Source: Pseudomonadota bacterium (GTDB lineage: Bacteria > Pseudomonadota > Gammaproteobacteria > Acidiferrobacterales > Acidiferrobacteraceae). Taken from it: 55,319 nucleotides of DNA. How positions within the stretch are numbered: position 1 is the first letter of the stretch; every line of letters begins with the position of its first letter. Below the pieces are notes generated by a model. It had not been told where the DNA came from. It saw only the letters and a program-made list of their open reading frames with translations, and searched no databases. The stretch lies in the NCBI GenBank assembly GCA_021795715.1, contig JAJYPD010000015.1, forward strand, positions 1-55,319, written 5' to 3'. The position numbers and the translations under genes are program-made. Of this stretch, positions 41,560 through 51,990 are shown piece by piece.

Positions 41560-42621
41560 ATGTCCACCACCGTACGCGGCTACGCCGCTTTTTCCGCCGA
41601 GGAGCCACTGGCTCCGTTTGATTTTGAACGCCGCCGCCTGCGCGACGACGATGTGGCGATCGCCATCCTGTATTGCGGGATATGCCACTCCGATCTGCAC
41701 AACGCACGCAACCACTGGGGCAATGCCACCTACCCGATGGTGCCCGGCCACGAAATCATCGGACGCGTGGTCGAAGTCGGTCCGTCGGTAACGCGCTTTA
41801 AGGTGGGTGATGCCGCAGGCGTGGGCTGCATGGTGGACTCCTGCGGCCATTGCGCCGCCTGCGGGCAGGGCCTCGAGCAGTACTGCGAGAACCACGCGAC
41901 GTACACCTACAACGGTGTCGATCTGCAAGAAGGTACGACCACCTATGGCGGCTATTCGGAGCGGATCGTCGTCTCCCAGGACTTCGTGTTGCGTGTGCCG
42001 CCGGGGCTCGATCTCGCGGGCGCAGCGCCCCTTTTGTGTGCGGGCATCACCACCTGGTCGCCCCTGCGCCACTGGCAGGTGGGGGCGGGCAGCCGCGTGG
42101 CCGTGGTCGGCCTGGGCGGTCTCGGTCACATGGCCTTGAAGTTTGCCAAGGCGCTGGGCGCCGACGTCACGCTTTTTAGCCGCTCGGCCGCCAAGGAAGC
42201 CGATGCCCGCCGGCTGGGCGCCGATCGCATCGTGTTGTCGACCGATGCGGCCCACAGGAAAGCCAACACAGGACGTTTCGATCTGATCGTCGACACCGTG
42301 CCTTACGCGCACGATGTGAATCTTTATGTGCCGACCCTGGCCACCGGCGGGACTTTGGTGCTCGTGGGATACCTCGGACCCCTGGATCCGACGCTGAATT
42401 CGGCACCGCTTGTGATGAACCGCAAGACAGTGGCGGGTTCATTGATCGGCGGCATCGCCGAGACTCAAAAGATGCTCGATTTCTGCGCAAAGCAGGGTCT
42501 TGCCGCCGACATCGAGCTCATTCGCATCCAGGACATCAACCACGCGTTCGAACGCATGGTGCGCAGCGACGTCAAGTACCGTTTTGTGATCGATATGGCG
42601 TCGCTCAAAGACGCCGCGTGA
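41560..42621 (+). CDS. Zinc-dependent NAD(P) alcohol dehydrogenase (YahK/cinnamyl type)
   Basis: A 353-residue medium-chain dehydrogenase of the CAD/YahK group, which reduces aldehydes with NADPH. Catalytic zinc ligands are in YCGICHSDLH and PGHEIIG. The structural zinc cysteines lie in GCMVDSCGHCAACGQGLEQY. The nucleotide fold is VAVVGLGGLGHMALKFAKAL. ATG 41560 follows GAGG at seven bases. It is intact although its divergent regulator and the downstream cupin are broken. Confidence 0.95.
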   Translation: MSTTVRGYAAFSAEEPLAPFDFERRRLRDDDVAIAILYCGICHSDLHNARNHWGNATYPMVPGHEIIGRVVEVGPSVTRFKVGDAAGVGCMVDSCGHCAACGQGLEQYCENHATYTYNGVDLQEGTTTYGGYSERIVVSQDFVLRVPPGLDLAGAAPLLCAGITTWSPLRHWQVGAGSRVAVVGLGGLGHMALKFAKALGADVTLFSRSAAKEADARRLGADRIVLSTDAAHRKANTGRFDLIVDTVPYAHDVNLYVPTLATGGTLVLVGYLGPLDPTLNSAPLVMNRKTVAGSLIGGIAETQKMLDFCAKQGLAADIELIRIQDINHAFERMVRSDVKYRFVIDMASLKDAA

Positions 42622-42656
42622 GGGACAGCAAGCCCCCAACCCGGAGGATTCACATC

Positions 42657-44083
<1,427 letters not shown>

Positions 44084-44636
44084 TGAGCCGAACCGCCTGT
44101 CCGTGACGCCCCATCCGTGGGAATGCGGGCCTAAAATGCCTAAAGACCCCGGACGCACTGTGCGTTCCCCCATCCGCTGCCACAAGCGACGCGTGGGGGG
44201 TGGCGCAGGCCGCAGCCGCCGAGATCCCGGAGCGGGCCGCCGCAGGCCGCCGACGCAATCGACAAACGACCGGCCGCGTCCGCTATGCGCACGGGCGGCA
44301 CTTTGGCCATCGTCTCCTTACGGCCGAGCCCAATCCGTCCCGGCGGCTTCCCGCCCCCGGACGCAGGCGGCCGTGCGGGCAGCCCGCGTAGAGATTGCCT
44401 GTCCCCGGAACCAGCCGGCCCCCTTATACCGGGTCCGCTTTTTCCACACACCCGCTTATCTCCTGCCCAGTTCTCTCAGCGCTGGCGGCCGCCTCAAAAG
44501 GGGGCCTATCCATTTCGACGCCGCGCTTGAGCGACTATACTGAACTCAACTATTGCGGTTCGGTGCGGTGTACGGGCCGCCGACCAATCTCAGGGGTGAG
44601 GGTTGCAATGAGTACGTTCCCGGGGCGCGCGAGGCC
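44084..44636. other. Gap with no recognised gene
   Basis: About 550 bases. A TAAAAT hexamer lies near 44132 and a TATACT near 44534, both on the plus strand. On the minus strand, AAGGAG precedes an ATG at 44310 with a 56-codon open frame that matches no family I know. I found no convincing structured RNA. Confidence 0.35.
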
Positions 44637-45035
44637 ATGAGCGACCGGCTCTATCGGCTTTTGGTGGGCGCTACACTGCTGGTCGCCCTGTTCTTCCAGT
44701 GGCACAACGTCGTGCTCGGTCTCATCGCCATGTTGACGCTGGAGGGTCTGTCCAGCGCGCGCCTGCCCTGGCTTGTCACATGCGCCCGCACCAAGCTGTT
44801 TGGGCGCACATCCTGTCCGCAGTTCACCACGGGCACCGGCGCGCGCAGCCGTTTCCAGTTCGAAGCGGAGCGGGCGTGGCGCCTCATGGCGGCCGTCATG
44901 CTCGTCGTCGGGATCGTCAATTATCACGATATTTTCTGGTTTCTGCCGTGGTTTCTCGGTTTTGGCATGCTCGGCGCCGGCTTAAGCGGCGTGTGCCCGA
45001 TGCTGATCACGGCCCGCTGGTTGGGGTTTCGGTGA
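44637..45035 (+). CDS. DUF2892-like inner membrane protein
   Basis: A 132-residue protein with two pairs of hydrophobic segments (LLVGATLLVALFFQWHNVVL, MAAVMLVVGIVNYHDIFWFL and onwards to GFGMLGAGLSGVCPMLITAR). The last part resembles DUF2892/YgaP-type membrane proteins (GxSGxCPM). Function unknown. Its stop overlaps the GTG start of the GGDEF-EAL gene, so the two are coupled. Confidence 0.65.
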   Translation: MSDRLYRLLVGATLLVALFFQWHNVVLGLIAMLTLEGLSSARLPWLVTCARTKLFGRTSCPQFTTGTGARSRFQFEAERAWRLMAAVMLVVGIVNYHDIFWFLPWFLGFGMLGAGLSGVCPMLITARWLGFR

Positions 45036-47416
45036 ACGAGACCGACCCATCCCTAGCCCCGTTGCTGAATAGTCAGGGCAGTCTCCCGGTCAAGATCGCC
45101 GGTCTGGTGTTCTGGGGCATGGTGCTGATCGGTCTCATTACCGCCGTGATCATCCTGCGCGGGGAACGCCAGGTACAGCTGGCTCACGATCAGCTCGCCG
45201 CCACCGAGCTGTCGCGTCACCTCCGCGCGCTCGTCAGTCCGGCACCGGGCCAGCCGGCGTGGCCGCGCGCGCGCCTGCGCCGCTGGCTCAACATTTATGG
45301 CGCCCGCGGATTGATCCTGCACGCCAACGGCCGCCGCCTCGCCATCGGCACCGTGTCCCACGCGCCCGTCCTCTTCATTCACCGCACCATCACAAGCGCT
45401 GCGGCGCTCCACGGCATCCTGCAAGCCGATATCGCCTTTCCGAGTCTTCGCCAGAGCCTCATCGTTCGGCGCAATCGCGTCATGCTCGGTGTCGGCATGA
45501 CGATGGTGTTGTTCGGTCTCGTCTTACAGGCGGTGTTGCGCGAGCTGCTGTCGCGGCCGTTTTCTGCCCTCGTCGCCGCGGCACGGCGCTTCGCCGACGG
45601 CGACAGCCGGGCCCGCATGGACGAGACCTTGGCCGATGAATTCGGTTTTCTGGCCAAATTCATCAATCGCGCCCTCGATTCGGGGGCGGCCAAACAGACG
45701 GAGCTCGAGCTTGCGCTGGAGCGCGCGGCGGCTTCGGAACGCGCCCTGCTGGCAGAAAAAAAACGGGCCGAGATCACCCTCTACTCGCTGACTGACGCGG
45801 TCATCACGGTCGATATCGCCGGCCGCGTCCAATATCTGAATCCCGTCGCCCAGCGATTGGTGGGCCATACCAGCGGCGACTGGGAAGGGCGGCCGATCAC
45901 CGAGGTGATGCATCTGGTCGACGAGCAGACCGGCGCCTCCTTGAGCACGGCGCTGCGCGGTGCGTTCGTCCCGGGCGCCACCGGTCCCTTGCGCAACGCC
46001 GCCGTGCGCGCAAGCGACGGCAGCCTCACCGCCGTCGATCTGTCGGTTGCGCCCATGCACGATGATTCGGGCAAGCCGATCGGCGCAGTCTTCGTCTTCC
46101 AGGATGTGAGTCAGGCCCGCCGCATGGGCCGGCAGCTCGTCCATCAGGCAACCCATGACGCCCTCACGGGCCTTTACAACCGCGGCTATTTCGAGTCGGC
46201 GCTCGCCGCTCTCCTCGATAGCGACACATCCCATCGCCGCCATGCCCTCGTTTATCTCGATCTCGATCAGTTCAAGATCGTCAATGACACCTGTGGCCAT
46301 ACCGCCGGCGACGATCTGCTCCGCCAGATCACGGGCGTCTTGCAAAACGGTCTGCGCGCAGGGGACATCCTTGCGCGTCTGGGCGGTGACGAGTTTGGCG
46401 TGCTGCTGCTCGACTGTCCGCTCGAGACCGCAGTCGGCATTGCCGAGGCGTTGTGTGAATGCATCAAGATGCTGCGCTTCGTCTGGGCCGGGAAGGCCTT
46501 CACCGTTGGCGCCAGCATCGGTGTCGTCGCCGTTTCGTCCGACGTCAAAGACGCAGGCGAGATCCTCCGTGCCGCCGACCTGTCGTGTTATGTCGCCAAG
46601 GATATGGGCCGCAACCGCGTCCACGTCTACCAGCCGAGCGATTCCGTGCTGGCGCAACGCCAAAACGACATGCGCATGACCACCCTGATCCAAGCGGCCC
46701 TCAAAAACAACGAGTTCTGCCTGTTCCGGCAACAGCTGCGCTGGCTGGCGGATGGTCCGCTCCGTCCTGGTGAGTGCTGGGAGGTGCTGCTGCGCCTCAA
46801 AGGATCAAACGGCGAGCTGACGCTGCCGGAGAGTTTTCTGCCGAGCGCCGAGCGCTACGACCTCGTGCCCGCCATCGATCGCTGGGTCATCGAGCACACC
46901 TTTGCCAGTCTGGCCGCCGTCGCGCACGGCGACCATCCGCCCGGCATGGTTTCCATCAACCTGTCGGGCGCCTCGTTTGTGGATCCGGGGCTGCTTGACT
47001 ACATCTGTTCGATGGCGGCCCGTTTCGATATCGATTTCCATATGCTCTGTTTCGAGATCACCGAAACGGTCGCCATCAGCAACTGGCCGATCGCCAGCCG
47101 CATGATCGGCGATTTGAAGCGTCTGGGCGCGTCGATCGCCCTCGACGATTTCGGCAGCGGTGTCAGTTCCTTTAGCTATTTGAAAAAACTGCCGGTGGAT
47201 TTCCTGAAGATCGACGGCAGTTTCGTCCACAACCTCGTGTCCGACCCGCTGGACCGGGCCATGGTCGAAGCCACCACGCGCATAGGCCACCTGCTTGGCA
47301 TCTTCATCATCGCCGAGTGGGTCGAAGACGAAGCCACGCTCGCGGCGTTGCGCGAAATCGGCGTGGACGGGGCGCAGGGCTTTTACATCGGCGTCCCGGA
47401 GGCGTTGCCGGGCTAA
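45032..47416 (+). CDS. Membrane GGDEF-EAL cyclic-di-GMP protein with PAS domain
   Basis: A 794-residue sensor. A membrane helix at about 21-42 and another at about 150-170 flank a small periplasmic domain. Then come a HAMP-like region, a PAS domain (LYSLTDAVITVDIAGRVQYL), an intact GGDEF domain (DHATHDALTGLYNRG-like start, RLGGDEFGVLLL) and an EAL-type domain. The EAL motif reads EVL (CWEVLLRLKG). The other catalytic residues appear present: NLSGAS, FEITET, LDDFGSG, LKIDGSF and an AEWVE in place of AEGVE. Net activity is therefore uncertain. GTG start overlaps the previous stop. Confidence 0.93.
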   Translation: MNETDPSLAPLLNSQGSLPVKIAGLVFWGMVLIGLITAVIILRGERQVQLAHDQLAATELSRHLRALVSPAPGQPAWPRARLRRWLNIYGARGLILHANGRRLAIGTVSHAPVLFIHRTITSAAALHGILQADIAFPSLRQSLIVRRNRVMLGVGMTMVLFGLVLQAVLRELLSRPFSALVAAARRFADGDSRARMDETLADEFGFLAKFINRALDSGAAKQTELELALERAAASERALLAEKKRAEITLYSLTDAVITVDIAGRVQYLNPVAQRLVGHTSGDWEGRPITEVMHLVDEQTGASLSTALRGAFVPGATGPLRNAAVRASDGSLTAVDLSVAPMHDDSGKPIGAVFVFQDVSQARRMGRQLVHQATHDALTGLYNRGYFESALAALLDSDTSHRRHALVYLDLDQFKIVNDTCGHTAGDDLLRQITGVLQNGLRAGDILARLGGDEFGVLLLDCPLETAVGIAEALCECIKMLRFVWAGKAFTVGASIGVVAVSSDVKDAGEILRAADLSCYVAKDMGRNRVHVYQPSDSVLAQRQNDMRMTTLIQAALKNNEFCLFRQQLRWLADGPLRPGECWEVLLRLKGSNGELTLPESFLPSAERYDLVPAIDRWVIEHTFASLAAVAHGDHPPGMVSINLSGASFVDPGLLDYICSMAARFDIDFHMLCFEITETVAISNWPIASRMIGDLKRLGASIALDDFGSGVSSFSYLKKLPVDFLKIDGSFVHNLVSDPLDRAMVEATTRIGHLLGIFIIAEWVEDEATLAALREIGVDGAQGFYIGVPEALPG

Positions 47417-47558
47417 GTGTCCGCGCCGGGTGCGGGGTCTCCGGCTTCCTCGGGATGGTGCGGCCAGACCCTTTGCCGGGCATAATGGGCCCATGGCCGG
47501 GCCGCCCTGCGCGGTTGCATCGGGCTCCGCCTGTCAAACGCCGATCATGAGGAGCCGC

Positions 47559-48356
47559 ATGACCCTTTTTCCCTGGCGAGCCCCGCGGGTACCCGTCCTC
47601 GTATTGCGCGGCCTGATCGCCGCGCGCCCCTATGCGATCCACCTGCGCCGTTACCGGGAACCGATCCGCCGTGCCTTCGCGCTGGCCCGGCCGCGCAAGA
47701 TGCTGGTGCTTGCCATCGAGAGCCCCGGCGGCTCACCCGTTGAATCCGACCTCGTGGCGAGCTTCATCCGCGCCGAGGCCGAGGCACAGGGCGTGCGCGT
47801 GATCGCCATCATCGGCGAGGTCGGCGCTTCGGGCGGCTACTGGCTTGCCTGCGCGGCCGATGAAATCTTCGCCAATCGCATGAGTATCGTCGGCTCCATC
47901 GGCGTCATCGGCGGCGGTTTCGGGTTCGTGGACTTCATCGCGCGTCACGGCATCGAGCGGCGTATCTACACGGCGGGCGCGCACAAGGCCCGTCTCGACC
48001 CGTTCCGCCCGGAGGAGACCGACGACGTCCTGTTCACGCAGGCGCTGCTGACCGACATCCACGCCCAGTTCAAGGATTGGGTGCGCGTCCGCCGCGGGCC
48101 GCGTCTGCTCGATGAGGAGGCCGCCTTCGACGGCTCCTACATGCTGGGCAGCCGGGCGCTGCAGCTTGGCCTGATAGACGGCCTGGGCGGCATCGACGAG
48201 TGGGTCCGCGAAGCCGCCGGGCCGCGCGCGAAACCCGTCTTCATCGAACCGCGGCGTCCCCGCGGCCTGGCCCGCCTGTTTGCGCGCGGCGCGGCCGAGG
48301 CGCTGATCGAAGTCGCCGAGGAGCACTGGCATCCGCTTGCGCGCATGACCCTGTAG
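47559..48356 (+). CDS. S49-family (SohB/SppA-like) serine peptidase
   Basis: A 265-residue single-domain S49 peptidase. The Ser/Lys dyad is in EVGASGGYWLACAADEI (Ser) and TAGAHKARLDPF (Lys). IESPGGSPVESD is the conserved substrate-side strand. There is no obvious N-terminal signal or membrane helix, so it may be cytosolic or peripheral. ATG 47559 follows GAGGAG and gives the family-like start MTLFPWRAPRV. An in-frame ATG at 47493, six bases after CATAAT, is an alternative. Confidence 0.88.
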   Translation: MTLFPWRAPRVPVLVLRGLIAARPYAIHLRRYREPIRRAFALARPRKMLVLAIESPGGSPVESDLVASFIRAEAEAQGVRVIAIIGEVGASGGYWLACAADEIFANRMSIVGSIGVIGGGFGFVDFIARHGIERRIYTAGAHKARLDPFRPEETDDVLFTQALLTDIHAQFKDWVRVRRGPRLLDEEAAFDGSYMLGSRALQLGLIDGLGGIDEWVREAAGPRAKPVFIEPRRPRGLARLFARGAAEALIEVAEEHWHPLARMTL

Positions 48357-48370
48357 GGGTGGTTGCGCGT

Positions 48371-48400
48371 TTGGCCGGGACGTGCTGATCGGGGTACACT
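48371..48400 (+). promoter_or_regulatory. uvrD promoter, apparently leaderless
   Basis: TTGGCC (48371-48376), an 18-bp spacer and TACACT (48395-48400), then six bases to the uvrD ATG (48407). No Shine-Dalgarno is present. Confidence 0.5.
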
Positions 48401-48406
48401 GCGCGC

Positions 48407-50527
48407 ATGAAATCTACGCTGTTGATGGGCCTGAACGAGGCCCAGCAGGCCGCCGTTACGGCCCCGGAGGGGCCCGTGCGGGTGCTCGCCGGCGCCGGTA
48501 GCGGCAAGACCCGCGTGCTGACCCACCGGCTCGCCTGGCTGGTCGCCCAAGGCCATTCGCCGTTTGCGTTTGTCGCCGTCACCTTCACCAACAAGGCCGC
48601 CACGGAAATGCGTCGGCGGATCGAAGCGCTGCTCCAGGGTCCCGTCAACGGTTTGTGGATCGGCACCTTTCATGGCCTGTCTCACCGGTTTTTGCGCAGC
48701 CACTGGCGCGAGGCGCGCCTGCCGGAGGCGTTCACCATACTCGACAGCGATGACCAGCAGCGGCTGATCAAGCGGCTGATCCGCGAGCAGGGTCTCGACG
48801 ATTCGCGTTTTCCGCCCCGCCAGGCGCAGGCCTTCATCAACGCGCACAAGGATGCCGGGCGCCGTGCGCGCCAGGTCACCGCCGCCGCCGATCCCGTGAG
48901 CCGCGCGTTCGCCGCGCTCTACGAAGCGTACGAACGCGTGTGCGCCGAGCAGGGACTGGTCGATTTCGCCGAGCTGCTGCTGCGCACGCTGGAGGTCATG
49001 CGCGACGATGCCGGTCTGCGCGGTCATTATCAGCGCCGCTTCCGCCATGTCCTCGTCGACGAATTTCAGGATACGAACGCCGTCCAGTACCAGTGGCTCA
49101 AGGTGTTCGGCGGCGGCGGCCACCTGTTCGTGGTGGGTGACGACGACCAATCCATCTACGGGTGGCGCGGGGCCGAGATCGAAAACATTCTGCGCTTCGA
49201 GCGCGATTTCCCGGCCACGCGCACGGTGCGTCTGGAGCAGAATTACCGGTCGACGGGGCAGATCCTGGCCGCCGCCAACGCCGTCATCACCCACAACGAA
49301 AAGCGTCTTGGCAAAACACTCTGGACCGCGCTCGGACAGGGTACACCCCTGTCTGTGTACGCCGCGTACAGCGGTGTCGACGAGGCGGCTTTCGTCATCG
49401 AGCGCATCAAGACTTTGCTTCGCGAGGACATGCGGCCAAGCGATTGCGCCATCTTGTACCGGTCCAACGCCCAGTCGCGCCTTTTCGAGGAGCTGCTGGT
49501 CCGTGCGGCCATTCCCTATCGCGTCTACGGCGGTCTGCGCTTTTTCGAGCGCGCCGAAATCAAGGATGCGCTCGCCTATTTGCGCCTGACGGTCAATTGC
49601 CACGACAACGCCGCCTTCGAGCGGGTGGTCAACGTCCCCACGCGCGGCATTGGCGCGCGCACGGTCGAGGCGTTGCGCGCAGAGGCGGCGCGTTCCGGCC
49701 AGTCCTTGTGGGCCGCGGCGCAGGCCTTGTGCGCGGCCGGGGCCTTGAGCGGCAAGGCGGCGACGGCCGTGCGGGGCTTTCTCGGCCTGATCGAACGTCT
49801 CGCCGCGGGATCTGCCGGCCAACCGCTGGATGCCGTGGTCGAACACCTCGTCCGCGACAGCGGTCTGCTGGAGTTTTACCGCGAGGAAGGGCGGGATCGT
49901 GGCGAGGCGCGCGGGGAAAACCTCGAAGAGCTGGTTTCAGCGGCCCGCTTTTTTGTGAGCGAGGAGCACGAAGGCCCCGACGTTCTCGAGTTTCTGGCGC
50001 ACGCCGCGCTCGAAGCCGGCGAAGGCCAGGCGGGCGAAGGCCAGGATTCCGTGCAGCTCATGACTCTTCATGCGGCCAAGGGTCTCGAGTTTCCGGCTGT
50101 GTTCCTCACCGGGCTCGAGGAGGGCCTGTTCCCGAGCGAGCGCTCCATTCATGACGAGGGCCGCCTCGAGGAAGAGCGGCGGCTTTGCTATGTGGGCATC
50201 ACACGCGCCATGCGCACACTGGTGCTCACGTACGCGGAGACCCGCCGTCTTCATGGGCAGGACATGTACTGCACGCCGTCGCGCTTTTTGAACGAAATCC
50301 CAGACGACCTGCTCCATTTCGTGCGCCCAAGGCCTGCGGCGGCCGTGGCGCCGCGTGACGGCGCACCGGCGGCACGCATGGGCGGGCGCGTCCGCCATGA
50401 GGTCTTTGGCGAAGGGGTGGTGGTCGACTGCGAAGGGCAGGGCGAGCACGCGCGCGTCCAGGTCAACTTCGCGCAGCGCGGCGTGAAGTGGCTGGTGCTC
50501 GCCTACGCCGGCCTGACCTGGCTTTGA
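48407..50527 (+). CDS. uvrD: DNA helicase II UvrD
   Basis: A 706-residue superfamily 1 3'-5' helicase used in mismatch and nucleotide-excision repair. Motif I is AGAGSGKTRVLTHR, motif Ia is VTFTNKAATEM, motif II is VDEFQDTNAVQY, motif III is GDDDQSIYGWRGA, motif IV is LEQNYRS, and motifs V-VI are TLHAAKGLEFP and LCYVGITRAM. The C-terminus has the RNAP-interacting Tudor-like module (RVRHEVFGEGVVVDCEGQG). A strong terminator follows. Confidence 0.98.
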   Translation: MKSTLLMGLNEAQQAAVTAPEGPVRVLAGAGSGKTRVLTHRLAWLVAQGHSPFAFVAVTFTNKAATEMRRRIEALLQGPVNGLWIGTFHGLSHRFLRSHWREARLPEAFTILDSDDQQRLIKRLIREQGLDDSRFPPRQAQAFINAHKDAGRRARQVTAAADPVSRAFAALYEAYERVCAEQGLVDFAELLLRTLEVMRDDAGLRGHYQRRFRHVLVDEFQDTNAVQYQWLKVFGGGGHLFVVGDDDQSIYGWRGAEIENILRFERDFPATRTVRLEQNYRSTGQILAAANAVITHNEKRLGKTLWTALGQGTPLSVYAAYSGVDEAAFVIERIKTLLREDMRPSDCAILYRSNAQSRLFEELLVRAAIPYRVYGGLRFFERAEIKDALAYLRLTVNCHDNAAFERVVNVPTRGIGARTVEALRAEAARSGQSLWAAAQALCAAGALSGKAATAVRGFLGLIERLAAGSAGQPLDAVVEHLVRDSGLLEFYREEGRDRGEARGENLEELVSAARFFVSEEHEGPDVLEFLAHAALEAGEGQAGEGQDSVQLMTLHAAKGLEFPAVFLTGLEEGLFPSERSIHDEGRLEEERRLCYVGITRAMRTLVLTYAETRRLHGQDMYCTPSRFLNEIPDDLLHFVRPRPAAAVAPRDGAPAARMGGRVRHEVFGEGVVVDCEGQGEHARVQVNFAQRGVKWLVLAYAGLTWL

Positions 50528-50564
50528 CGCGCCAGGCGGGGCATTCCCCCCACCGTTTGGCTTC

Positions 50565-50601
50565 AGGGACCGGTCCTTTCGGGAGCCGGTCCCTCCGTTT
50601 T
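50565..50601 (+). terminator. Strong intrinsic terminator after uvrD
   Basis: AGGGACCGG (50565-50573) pairs with CCGGTCCCT (50586-50594). Three further inner pairs (TCC with GGA) and one bulged G extend the stem, and the tail is CCGTTTTG. It separates uvrD from the convergent BamE-like gene and may serve both. Confidence 0.85.
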
Positions 50602-50603
50602 GT

Positions 50604-51101
50604 CTACCACCAGCTCCCGAAGGGGGGCGCCTGCCACGCCAGCAACCGGCCATTGGCGCCGAAGGCCACCGAACCATTGTCGCCGCGCCCGTAACTGTAG
50701 TACCAGACCCGTTGCGAGCCGAGAGTCACGGCCCGCGTCGGCGTGCCGAGCAGGGCGCGCACCTGCGGCTTGGTCATCTGGCGGCGCAGCTGGCGCCATT
50801 CCAGGCGCCACACGCTGGTCCGCGTCTGCGGGGGCGGACCGAGCGGCTGGCCCGGTGCGGGCCGGGCCTTCTGGGCGCCAGGCGGCGTGGCGGGTGCGGT
50901 CTCCGGCGCAGGTGTAGCCGGCCCGGACGCGGCGGGGCGCCCTGCCACGCACGCGCCCAGCCGCCGCTCCAGATGACGGACCTGTGCCCGCAGGGTGCGC
51001 ACTTCGGTGCGCAGATGGGTCAGTTGGGAGCCCCATGCCGGCGCCAGGCAGGAGGCGCCCGCGAGCGTGCCCCAGAGAATGGTGCGGTAGCGGTTTGTCA
51101 C
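50604..51101 (-). CDS. Exported protein with BamE/SmpA-like domain
   Basis: A 165-residue protein. It has a signal-peptide-like N-terminus (ILWGTLAGASCLAPAWGS), a short coiled coil (LRTEVRTLRAQVRHLERRL), a Pro/Ala linker and a C-terminal SmpA/OmlA-type domain (MTKPQVRALLGTPTRAVTLG, then VWYYSYG). The domain suggests a role at the outer membrane. It is not BamE itself, since the layout differs. The start is GTG with AGGGGG upstream. Confidence 0.65.
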   Translation of the reverse strand: MTNRYRTILWGTLAGASCLAPAWGSQLTHLRTEVRTLRAQVRHLERRLGACVAGRPAASGPATPAPETAPATPPGAQKARPAPGQPLGPPPQTRTSVWRLEWRQLRRQMTKPQVRALLGTPTRAVTLGSQRVWYYSYGRGDNGSVAFGANGRLLAWQAPPFGSWW

Positions 51102-51180
51102 AAGACCCCCTTAAGGTTCACTGTCTGCGCGCATGATAGCGGATGCGCCAAACCGGGGCCATGAGGGGTCGGCGGGCGGA

Positions 51181-51210
51181 TTGGAAAATCCCTCCGCCGC
51201 CGCCTATAGT
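51181..51210 (+). promoter_or_regulatory. Promoter upstream of the GGDEF-like gene
   Basis: TTGGAA (51181-51186), an 18-bp spacer and TATAGT (51205-51210), about 50 bp before the GTG start at 51262. It is the only promoter-like element in the divergent gap with the BamE-like gene. Confidence 0.5.
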
Positions 51211-51261
51211 GTGGGCTAACAGGCAAAAGGATCGTTCTCCCTCTCACCGGGTCTTCGCTAC

Positions 51262-51990
51262 GTGTCACAGCCTTCCTCTTTTCGTCCCGCGGCTTGGTCC
51301 TGGCGGGCCCTCATCACGCTGGCGGCCACCGCCGCGCTCGTCTGGGCCGTAGCCACCTTGGTGGCCACGAGTTATCCCGTGCTGCGCTGGCCGCTCGTGC
51401 TGGTGGCGGCATTCGTGCAGGCGCCGCTTGCTTATGCGTTGCTGCGCCGGGAGCGCGCGGAGCTGCCGCCTGCGCCGGTGCCGGCGGAGTCTGCCGGCGC
51501 CGGTCTGGTGGACGACCTGACCCGCAGCCTCAACCGGCGCGGGATCGGCTCCAGTCTGATCGAGGCCATGGCCCAGTCCCAGCGTTATGGCAGCCCGCTG
51601 TCGCTCGTGAGCGTGGGTGTCGATAGTGTCGCAGGCGGTGTGCCGGGCGAGAGCCTGTCCCTTGTCGCGGCGGTTCTGGGCGAGGCCTTGCGGCTGCCCG
51701 ATCGTTTCGGCCGCTACGAGGAAGACGAGTTTCTTCTGGTGTTGCCGCAGACGCGCGTCGATGACGCCTTCCGGGTGGCCGAGCGCCTGCAGCAGGCGAT
51801 CACGGCGGCGATCGGCCGCGCCACCGGCCCCGGCCCCGTGCCCGTGACCATAAGCCTCGGCGTCGCCGAATTCGGGCGGGGACAGGATCTGGAGAAGTTC
51901 GTGGCGACCGCGCGCAGCGCGCTCGCGTCTGCCCGCGCCGCCGGCGGAAATCAGGTCGCCCGTTTTCGTGCGACCCGCGCGCGCGGCTGA
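51262..51990 (+). CDS. GGDEF-like protein with degenerate active site
   Basis: A 242-residue protein with two membrane segments (about 12-33 and 38-60) and a C-terminal GGDEF fold (VDDLTRSLNRRGIGSSLIEA). The active-site loop reads RYEEDEFLLVLP, so both glycines of GGDEF are Glu. Diguanylate cyclase activity is doubtful; a regulatory or nucleotide-binding role is more likely. The end VTISLGVAEFGRG is well conserved. The start is GTG. It is convergent, with no gap, with the next membrane protein. Confidence 0.8.
   Translation: MSQPSSFRPAAWSWRALITLAATAALVWAVATLVATSYPVLRWPLVLVAAFVQAPLAYALLRRERAELPPAPVPAESAGAGLVDDLTRSLNRRGIGSSLIEAMAQSQRYGSPLSLVSVGVDSVAGGVPGESLSLVAAVLGEALRLPDRFGRYEEDEFLLVLPQTRVDDAFRVAERLQQAITAAIGRATGPGPVPVTISLGVAEFGRGQDLEKFVATARSALASARAAGGNQVARFRATRARG

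Noticed and set aside
44140-44310. A 56-codon minus-strand ORF with AAGGAG upstream
   Set aside because: The spacing to ATG is only three bases, the composition is Gly/Arg-rich and no family is recognisable. Kept only as a remark in the gap entry.
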